DNA of 5,068 nucleotides from Verrucomicrobia bacterium UBA1731 (GTDB lineage: Bacteria; Verrucomicrobiota; Kiritimatiellia; RFP12; UBA1067). The number at the start of each line of letters is the position of its first letter. Within the stretch, counting starts at the first letter, position 1. A model generated the notes under the pieces. That model saw nothing but the letters and a program-made list of their open reading frames with translations. It searched no databases and was not told the DNA's origin. The position numbers and the translations under genes were made by a program. The stretch is taken from the NCBI GenBank assembly GCA_002317575.1, contig DCIH01000011.1, forward strand, positions 36,727 to 41,794, read 5' to 3'. Of this stretch, positions 1 to 5,068 are shown in pieces.

Positions 1-2426
1 CATTTCTGCTCGGCGCCCTTCTTGAAGAGACCGCCGCCGCAATCCTTGCCGAGTCCGTAGAGCTTGCCCGTAGACGGCACGAAAAGCTTCTGGGAGAAGT
101 GCTGCGCTTTCACGAACGCGGGATCGGACGACCGCAGCACGCCGTTCGTCATGTCGGCCTGGACGCGCACGTTGCCCGAGTGCGCGAGGTCGAGCTCGGG
201 ACGGCACAGGATGGTCCGTCCGCCGTTCTCGGCGTGGTCGAAGAAGCCGGCCGCCTTGTACGTGGCGGCGGCCTCGGCCGTGGGCAGGTCGAGCCTGAAG
301 AGCGCGTGCTGCATCGTGTGGTCCATGATCTCGTGGCCGCGCCGCGACAGGTCGCGGAGCGCCGCCCACTGCTCTTCGACGAGCCAGGACGGATTGACGG
401 CGAACGAACACCGGCCGCCGATCGCCTCGAAGATCCCGGCGACCTCCTGCCATTGGTTGGTCGGCTTGTTGTCGTCGAAACGAAGCACCAGAGCCGGCTT
501 CTCCGCTTCGGGGACGATTTCGAAGAAGAGGCGTTCGCCGGCGCGGATCGCACGGAAGAGATTGAGCTCGCCCCACTTCATGGGACGCATGCGCGTGACG
601 GACGCGGGCTTGTCGCGCCAGTCGAAGCGGTCCGCCGCCGCCGCAGGCACGGTCCACTCGCGCACGAGCACCACGCGGTCCTGCAGCGCCTTGCCGAGCC
701 AGAAGCCGATGCGCACGGGCGTCGTCTGCGCGACGCCCGGCTTCGCCTCGCTGCGCACCACGCCGCGCACGAGATCGCCCGGCTCGTTGCGCGTGCCGAC
801 GGCGACGATCTCGTTCGAGGGCGACGCGAATCCGCCTTCGCCGGGGAAGAGGCGCAGTCCCGCGAACTTGTCCGCATGCGGAACGGCTTCGGCGCTCTCG
901 GACACCAGCGCGCCGTCCGCGCGGTCCGCGTACAGGCAGAAATCGATCCGCTCGTCGAGCGGCGCGGCGTTCACGCCCTGCGCCACGAGCCGCTTGCGGT
1001 GGACGCGCATGCGCGCGATGAAGTCCTGGTAGTCGCGCTTCGGGTCGGCCGTCCAAAGCGCCTCGGCGAGTGCGCACGTGCGCGGCCACATCTTCCAGTC
1101 GAGGTCGAAGCGGTTGAAGGTGTGTTCGGCCCAGTTGTTGCACTGGCCGCCCAGCACGTGCCTGTGGTGCGTCGCGGGAATGCCCGCGCAGGGATCGAAG
1201 GAATACGCCAGGTGGAGCGGCAGACGGCAGCCGATGTAGACGTGCGGATCGTCCTCGAGACGCTGGTCGTAGTCGAAATAGCAGTGGGTGTTCGGCGTCA
1301 TCACCACGTCGTGGTCCATCTTCGCCGCGGCGATGCCGCCTTCGGCGCCGCGCCAGCTCATCACGATCGCCCCGGGCGCGAGGCCGCCCTCGAGGATTTC
1401 GTCCCACCCGAGCGCGCGCCGGCCCTTCTTCGCGAGGTAGTCCACGAAGTGCTTCGTCACCCAGCTCTGGAGTTCGGCTTCGGTCTTGAGGCCGTTGGCC
1501 TTCATCCGCGCCTGGCACTTCGGGCACGTCTTCCAGCGCACGCGCGGAGCTTCGTCGCCGCCGATGTGGATCGTCGTGGAGGGAAAGAGCGCGCAGACCT
1601 CATCCAGCACGTTTTCGTAGAAGCGGATCGCGTCGTCGTTGCCGGCGCAGAGGATGTCGTCCTCCACGCCCCACGTGCAGCGCGGCACGCGCGGCAGGTC
1701 CTTGCCCGCGCACGAGAATTCGGGATACGCCGCCAACGCCGCGCGGTTATGGCCCGGCAGTTCGATCTCGGGAACGACGGTGATGTGGCGGGACTTCGCG
1801 TACGCGAGCACCTCGCGGATCTCGTCCTGCGTGTAGAAGTACGGACCGTACTGGACGTTGTCGAATTCCTCCTCGGGCTTGTCGCGGCGGTCGTAGCGCG
1901 GCGATTTCGGGCGCACGGATCCGTAGCGGACGAGCTCGGGGTACTTCTTGATTTCGATGCGCCAGCCCTGGTCCTCGGTGAGGTGCCAGTGGAGCACGTT
2001 CAGCTTGTGCTGGGCCATCAGGTCGACGACCTTGAGAACGACGTCCTTGCCGAAGAAATGGCGGCCGTCGTCGATCATCACGCCGCGCCAGCGGTAGCGC
2101 GGCGCGTCCTTGACGTGCACGGCGGGGATGCGCGCCATGTCGACATCGACGTCGGCCAGCTGCTTGAGCGTTTCGAGGGCGTAGAACGCGCCGTCGTCGT
2201 CCGCGCTTTTGACGACGACCTCGCCGTCCTTCACCGTGAGTTCGTAGCCCTCGGGCGGCAACGCCGCGTCCTTGACGAACCGGCAGAGCGACGCGTCGAT
2301 CGCGCTCGTGGTCACCACGCCCGCGCCCGGCAGCAGCTCGAGCGACTTAGGTTTGGGCACGACGGCACCGCCGGCGAACGCGACGGCGGTCGCCAGAACG
2401 GAACAAGCGAAAACGGACTTTTTCAC
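1..2426 (-). CDS. Exported GH20 beta-N-acetylhexosaminidase fused to NodB-like polysaccharide deacetylase domain (3' end outside window)
   Basis: The frame is open from GTG 2426 to the left edge: 808 codons, no stop. Residues 1 to about 21 form a signal peptide (MKKSVFACS start, AFAGGA cleavage area). Residues about 22-105 are the small GH20b domain, beginning VVPKPKSLELL. The catalytic barrel spans about 111-475: GVMIDDGRHFF with substrate-binding R122, VLHWHLTEDQGWR (H146-R156), PEIELPGH (H226), HIGGDE with catalytic pair D291-E292, and GGQCNNWAEHT (W432, E434) before PRTCALAEALW (W458). GH20 enzymes remove terminal GlcNAc or GalNAc, using the substrate's own acetamido group stabilised by the Asp. 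Residues about 476-645 are strand-rich and unassigned. From about 645 a NodB-type domain starts: VLRFDDNK (base D651, metal D652), then GHEIMDHTMQH (metal H703 and H707). Later NodB motifs are not clear before the edge. The fusion would couple hexosamine release with deacetylation outside the cell. The GH20 call is very secure; the deacetylase activity is less so. Confidence 0.95.
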   Translation of the reverse strand, partial: MKKSVFACSVLATAVAFAGGAVVPKPKSLELLPGAGVVTTSAIDASLCRFVKDAALPPEGYELTVKDGEVVVKSADDDGAFYALETLKQLADVDVDMARIPAVHVKDAPRYRWRGVMIDDGRHFFGKDVVLKVVDLMAQHKLNVLHWHLTEDQGWRIEIKKYPELVRYGSVRPKSPRYDRRDKPEEEFDNVQYGPYFYTQDEIREVLAYAKSRHITVVPEIELPGHNRAALAAYPEFSCAGKDLPRVPRCTWGVEDDILCAGNDDAIRFYENVLDEVCALFPSTTIHIGGDEAPRVRWKTCPKCQARMKANGLKTEAELQSWVTKHFVDYLAKKGRRALGWDEILEGGLAPGAIVMSWRGAEGGIAAAKMDHDVVMTPNTHCYFDYDQRLEDDPHVYIGCRLPLHLAYSFDPCAGIPATHHRHVLGGQCNNWAEHTFNRFDLDWKMWPRTCALAEALWTADPKRDYQDFIARMRVHRKRLVAQGVNAAPLDERIDFCLYADRADGALVSESAEAVPHADKFAGLRLFPGEGGFASPSNEIVAVGTRNEPGDLVRGVVRSEAKPGVAQTTPVRIGFWLGKALQDRVVLVREWTVPAAAADRFDWRDKPASVTRMRPMKWGELNLFRAIRAGERLFFEIVPEAEKPALVLRFDDNKPTNQWQEVAGIFEAIGGRCSFAVNPSWLVEEQWAALRDLSRRGHEIMDHTMQHALFRLDLPTAEAAATYKAAGFFDHAENGGRTILCRPELDLAHSGNVRVQADMTNGVLRSSDPAFVKAQHFSQKLFVPSTGKLYGLGKDCGGGLFKKGAEQK

Positions 2427-2434
2427 GGAGAACA

Positions 2435-2442
2435 CACCTTTC
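2435..2442 (-). promoter_or_regulatory. Ribosome binding site of the GH20 gene
   Basis: GAAAGGTG on the minus strand lies 8 bases before a GTG at 2426. No ATG in this frame gives an equally good signal peptide, so this site supports the GTG as start codon. Confidence 0.6.
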
Positions 2443-2463
2443 GTTTAGCGCGGTCGTTTTTTG

Positions 2464-4056
2464 TCACGGCGCGGCGTCGACGTCGATTTCGCACCAGGGA
2501 ATGCGCCATTCGCCCAAGGATTCCTTGGCGCGGTTGACGATTTCCACAAGATTCCAGCCGTCGTGCAGCACGCCGTCCGGGATTTTCGCGACCACCACCT
2601 GATGGAGTTTCGGCAGACGCTTCGGCGCGGCCGACGCGTCGAGCTTCCCGCATTTCTCGCCGTTCACATAGAGGTCCACATCGACGTCGCATGAAGCGCC
2701 CAGGACGACGCGGGCCGCGCGGCCCTTCACGTCGTCGCCCACGTTGATCTTGGCGCCGCCGCAGAAATCGTTCTGCGCCATGCCCCAGATGGGAAAACGC
2801 GACGTCCAGTAGCGTCCCTCGCCCGCGGGTCCGCCGTCCGTGAGCACGCACCGGCGCGCGAGCTTCGCGACTTTCGCGCGGTCGCCGCAGGTGGCGAACG
2901 TGTCGGGCATGTCGGGATGCGTGTCGCGATCGCGCGGATAGTGGTTGTAGAAATACGTCGTGTCCGCGCCCTGGTTGAAGAACGAAGACGCGAAGCCGAG
3001 GTCCGATGGCATGTCGAAAAGCAGACGCGCTTCCCAGCGGATCTTCAGTTCGTAGTCGATGCACGGCGCGAGCACCACGGGCGGCGGGCACACCACGCGC
3101 CACAGCGCGACCTGCGTGTCGGACACGGTGTCGAGTCCCATCGAGGAGGGAATGACCACGTCCACGAGCTTTTCGCGGATCCACGCGGGCACGTCCATGC
3201 CCATCCCCAGCGCGTCGGCGGGATACGCGGGCACGCGCACGGCGAGGCGCAGTTTGTGGCCCCACTTCTTTTCCGCCTCGTCGCAGAGCTTGCGCACGTC
3301 GCGCACGAACTGCGTCATCAGCGGCGCGTTCTGTTCGTCGTGTCCGGGCTTGAAGAACGGCGCGTGGCGCATGAAGTCGAGCTCCATGCCGTCCGATTCG
3401 TAGTCGAGCAGATACTCGCGCGCGAGCCCGAGGTGGTAGGCGCGCACCTCCGCCTGGCCGTAGTCGAAGCCGCGGTCGGACCACTGGTGCTTGCCGACGG
3501 TGCGGTATTCGGCGCGGTGCAGGTCGAGCCGCGTGCGCCACAGATCGCCGTGCTGCGGGCGGCCCTCGCCGCCCTTCTGCGTGTGGTGCAGGTCGTTCAT
3601 CCGCAGCGAGTGCCACATTTCCACGCCCTTCTTGTGGCAGTATGCGTAGCGGTACTTGAGGAAGTCGGGGAAGACGTCCCACATCGGCTTCGCCGTGAGG
3701 AACATGCGGCGGTATTCGTCCACGCCGTCCTTCGCGGTGAGCTTCACGCCGCGCAGGTACAGGTTCGTGGCGGCGTCGATTTCGAGATCTTTCCAGTAGG
3801 GCGTGCCCACCTTCGTGGGCCAGAAACAGCGCTGGAAATTGAGGTTGTAGAAGATGGCCTCCACGCCGCCTTTGTCGGCGTACCAGTCCACGTCCTTCTC
3901 GATTTCGCGCTTGAGCTGTTCCGCGGAATACCCGCGCCAGTCCTTGCCCGTGAAAAAGAAATTCCAAGCGTCCGAATTGATGAACACGCCGCGCGCCGAC
4001 GCCACCCAGGGCGACAACGCGACCACCGCCGCGGCGAGCCGGACGACCTGCTTCAT
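2464..4056 (-). CDS. Exported glycoside-hydrolase-like protein (TIM-barrel type) with C-terminal beta domain
   Basis: The product has 530 residues if started at ATG 4056; starting at ATG 4071 would add MAVDN. The chosen start gives a good signal peptide: MKQ, an Ala/Val-rich core, and an A-S-A cleavage site before RGVF (about residue 21). Residues about 22-405 read like a (beta/alpha)8 barrel: a first strand 'GVFINSDAWNFFF', a helix with 'DVDWYADKGGVEAIFYN', and a central strand 'YESDGMELDFMRHAPFF' (E220-F235) whose acidic residues E225 and D227 followed by R230 are the best active-site candidates. Similar D-G-x-E-L-D-F-x-R strands occur in unclassified 'glycosyl hydrolase-like' proteins from Planctomycetes and Verrucomicrobia; that comparison is from memory. 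From about 430 to the end the chain is strand-rich ('VDVDLYVNGEKCG', then 'DGWNLVEIVN'), like a galactose-binding or jelly-roll domain. I cannot assign a numbered GH family or a substrate. Coupling to PIG-L upstream and GH20 downstream suggests a role in glycan breakdown. Confidence 0.9.
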   Translation of the reverse strand: MKQVVRLAAAVVALSPWVASARGVFINSDAWNFFFTGKDWRGYSAEQLKREIEKDVDWYADKGGVEAIFYNLNFQRCFWPTKVGTPYWKDLEIDAATNLYLRGVKLTAKDGVDEYRRMFLTAKPMWDVFPDFLKYRYAYCHKKGVEMWHSLRMNDLHHTQKGGEGRPQHGDLWRTRLDLHRAEYRTVGKHQWSDRGFDYGQAEVRAYHLGLAREYLLDYESDGMELDFMRHAPFFKPGHDEQNAPLMTQFVRDVRKLCDEAEKKWGHKLRLAVRVPAYPADALGMGMDVPAWIREKLVDVVIPSSMGLDTVSDTQVALWRVVCPPPVVLAPCIDYELKIRWEARLLFDMPSDLGFASSFFNQGADTTYFYNHYPRDRDTHPDMPDTFATCGDRAKVAKLARRCVLTDGGPAGEGRYWTSRFPIWGMAQNDFCGGAKINVGDDVKGRAARVVLGASCDVDVDLYVNGEKCGKLDASAAPKRLPKLHQVVVAKIPDGVLHDGWNLVEIVNRAKESLGEWRIPWCEIDVDAAP

Positions 4057-4061
4057 GTTAT

Positions 4062-4066
4062 CCACC
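4062..4066 (-). promoter_or_regulatory. Probable ribosome binding site for the barrel protein
   Basis: GGTGG on the minus strand lies 5 bases before the ATG at 4056. This start puts MKQ directly before the hydrophobic signal core. A competing ATG at 4071, only 3 bases after the preceding stop, has GGGGG 9 bases upstream, so the choice between the two is not certain. Confidence 0.45.
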
Positions 4067-4074
4067 GCCATCTC

Positions 4075-4845
4075 TCAACGCCCCCATTCCGGCATCTTCG
4101 CGCCATTGGGATCACGCGGCAACTCCGCGAAGATGCAAGGACCTTGGGGACGCCCCACATACGGCGCGAACGCCTCGGCATAACCGTCTTGGCGAAACGG
4201 CCACAGCCGCTGTGCGCGCGCGCTGGAATTGCGCATTTCCTCCCGGCACATCGCATCTTCCGCATTCTGGCAGACGTACAGGCGGATGAGGCGTTCCTTT
4301 TCCTTCGCGACTGACGTGATGTCGACGTAGAAGACGTCGGGAAAGCCCTTCGAATCGTACGACTCCTCGAAGAAATAGAACTCGCCGTTGTATCCCGTCA
4401 TCCGAACGGCTTTCTGAAGCGCGGCGGCGCTCATCATGTGGTCCATGTGCAGATCGATGGGCCAATGGCCGAAAACGGCGCGCGGTTTGACGTCTTCGAT
4501 CAGCTTCGCCAGTTTCGCGCATGTTTCCTTCGTCACCCAACTGTCGCCGTCCACCTGGTCGAGCCAATGCAGTTTGGCGCCGATGCCGGCCATGACGGCT
4601 TCCTCTTCCTTGATGCGGAGCGCTTTCGTGGAACCGTCTCGGTATCCCGCTTCGCCGAGACCGCGTTCGCCGTGCGTGAAGTCCACGACGTGGATCTCGA
4701 ACCGGTCCTTCATCAGCAGGCACGTTCCAAGCGACGAAATGATGTCGTCGGGATGGGCCGACAGGAACAGCACACGCTCCTTGCCGCAAACGGGCAGAGC
4801 CGCAAAGGCAAGAAAAGCCAACGAGAGCAGCACCCTTCTTTTCAT
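4075..4845 (-). CDS. Exported PIG-L/LmbE-family deacetylase
   Basis: The product has 256 residues from the ATG chosen by its Shine-Dalgarno site. Residues 1 to about 22 are a Sec-type signal peptide (MKRR, a Leu/Ala/Phe-rich core, then LPVCG), so the enzyme should act outside the cytoplasm. The mature protein begins with a strand leading into AHPDD (H31, D33, D34), and the second metal motif is HMDH (H133-H136), preceded by GHWPIDL. A THGERG segment after the second strand is also typical. In MshB and other PIG-L/LmbE proteins the equivalent His, Asp and His bind zinc, and the first Asp of the pair is the general base for removing N-acetyl groups from GlcNAc-containing substrates. The usual Glu after AHPDD is Ile here (I35). 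Length is normal for the family. The gene overlaps nothing, sits 31 bases after the activase and ends just before the glycosidase-like gene. The exact substrate is not determined; an amino-sugar glycan is inferred from the neighbouring GH20 enzyme. Confidence 0.93.
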   Translation of the reverse strand: MKRRVLLSLAFLAFAALPVCGKERVLFLSAHPDDIISSLGTCLLMKDRFEIHVVDFTHGERGLGEAGYRDGSTKALRIKEEEAVMAGIGAKLHWLDQVDGDSWVTKETCAKLAKLIEDVKPRAVFGHWPIDLHMDHMMSAAALQKAVRMTGYNGEFYFFEESYDSKGFPDVFYVDITSVAKEKERLIRLYVCQNAEDAMCREEMRNSSARAQRLWPFRQDGYAEAFAPYVGRPQGPCIFAELPRDPNGAKMPEWGR

Positions 4846-4852
4846 CGTTCTT

Positions 4853-4858
4853 CTCCTT
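4853..4858 (-). promoter_or_regulatory. Ribosome binding site of the PIG-L gene
   Basis: On the minus strand AAGGAG is followed by a 7-base spacer and ATG at 4845. This near-perfect Shine-Dalgarno sequence fixes the start at 4845. It rules out the in-frame TTG at 4863, which lies upstream of the Shine-Dalgarno sequence and would add six arginine/lysine-rich residues before the signal peptide. Confidence 0.85.
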
Positions 4859-4876
4859 TTCAAATCAACGCTTCGT

Positions 4877-5068
4877 TCATTTCGGCGGCATGGTGTCCTT
4901 CATGCCGAGCGCCAGGTATTTCGAGCGCGCGTAGTCGTGGTATTCGAGATCCACGATCTGCTTCTCGGCGATGCCGAGTCCGTTGAGAAACCGGTGCCGC
5001 GCCTGGATGTCCGCGCCGTCCGTGCAGCGCGGCACCACGAGACAGCGCACCTCGAGCTTCGCCTTCGC
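4877..5068 (-). CDS. Radical SAM glycyl-radical-enzyme activase (PflA-like), C-terminal fragment
   Basis: This is the last 63 codons of a gene whose start lies beyond the right edge; the frame is open from the window end to a TGA at 4879-4877. The visible protein has the tail pattern of pyruvate-formate-lyase-activating-enzyme relatives: a beta strand with an R and a 'LVVP' segment followed by a TD (residues 8-17 of the fragment), then a helix, then 'DLEYHDYARSKYLALGM' (about 40-56). This matches the family's usual ending of YH..g..KY..LG. Such enzymes use a 4Fe-4S cluster and S-adenosylmethionine in the cytoplasm to place a glycyl radical on a partner enzyme under anoxic conditions. The CxxxCxxC cluster motif that would prove this is outside the window, so the call rests on the tail alone. 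The partner enzyme is unknown. The next gene follows after 31 bases, which suggests cotranscription. Another radical SAM subfamily is possible. Confidence 0.68.
   Translation of the reverse strand, partial: AKAKLEVRCLVVPRCTDGADIQARHRFLNGLGIAEKQIVDLEYHDYARSKYLALGMKDTMPPK

Larger units (their letters stand above)
1..5068 (-). other. Probable single operon for glycan processing
   Basis: All four genes face the same way, with gaps of 31 bases (4846-4876), 18 bases (4057-4074; 3 bases if the earlier ATG is used) and 37 bases (2427-2463). I see no stem-loop followed by a T run, and no promoter-like pair, in any gap. The promoter and any regulator must lie to the right of the window, and the end of the operon to the left. 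Shared transcription is inferred from spacing, not shown. Confidence 0.75.

Noticed and set aside
2427..2463. Possible terminator between the barrel gene and the GH20 gene
   Set aside because: There is a short A-rich run after the stop but no stem-forming inverted repeat, and the gap is only 37 bases.
99..2537. 812-codon open frame on the plus strand opposite the GH20 gene
   Set aside because: It mirrors the GH20-NodB gene exactly and encodes a His/Arg/Val/Ala-rich protein with no recognisable motif. GC-rich codons leave the antisense frame free of stops.
2423..3967. 514-codon alternative minus-strand frame inside the barrel gene
   Set aside because: Its product is extremely Arg-rich and has no domain pattern. 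The other frame has a signal peptide and coherent secondary structure.
2917..4314. 465-codon open frame on the plus strand opposite the barrel protein and PIG-L
   Set aside because: It has antisense composition, crosses the boundary between two well-supported genes, and shows no domain.
4779..4845. Lipoprotein signal in the PIG-L protein (cysteine near residue 20)
   Set aside because: The residues before the Cys are L-P-V. A lipobox needs a small residue (Gly, Ala or Ser) directly before the Cys, so an ordinary Sec signal is more likely.
4846..4863. TTG at 4863 as start of the PIG-L gene
   Set aside because: The AAGGAG site lies between this TTG and ATG 4845 and is correctly spaced only for the ATG.
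4438..4986. 182-codon plus-strand frame over the PIG-L start and the activase end
   Set aside because: It is antisense to the AHPDD motif region and to a strong ribosome binding site, and has no family features.

Overview
The window is GC-rich (two 60-base lines I counted are 62-63% G+C). It is filled by one block of minus-strand genes that reads from the right end of the window to the left. Four coding regions are supported. In transcription order they are: the C-terminal end of a radical SAM glycyl-radical-enzyme activase (5' end outside the window), an exported PIG-L/LmbE-family deacetylase, an exported protein of about 530 residues that looks like a TIM-barrel glycosidase with a C-terminal beta-rich domain, and a long exported GH20 beta-N-acetylhexosaminidase that continues in the same frame into a NodB-like polysaccharide deacetylase domain and leaves the window without a stop. 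The gaps between genes are about 31, 18 and 37 bases. None contains a visible terminator or promoter, so the set is probably one operon whose promoter lies beyond the right edge.

Three consecutive products start with Sec-type signal peptides, and the recognisable activities all point to N-acetylated or amino-sugar glycans: removal of terminal GlcNAc/GalNAc (GH20) plus two unrelated deacetylase folds (PIG-L and NodB). The simplest reading is a small glycan-degradation locus, for example for mucin, host glycosaminoglycan-like or chitin-like material. The activase at the head suggests an anaerobe, and possibly a glycyl-radical enzyme encoded just upstream, but that enzyme is not visible here.

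The organism cannot be fixed from this sequence. High GC, clustered secreted glycosidases of poorly described families, and anaerobic radical chemistry would fit an anaerobic member of the PVC group (Kiritimatiellota, Verrucomicrobiota or Lentisphaerota). This is a low-confidence inference from style, not a marker-based assignment.

There are no RNA genes, mobile elements, CRISPR arrays or notable repeats that I can see, and no gene-free stretch longer than 37 bases. Several long open frames on the plus strand are antisense shadows caused by GC-rich codon use. The most interesting items are the GH20-NodB fusion, the pairing of two deacetylase families in one operon, and the unclassified barrel protein.
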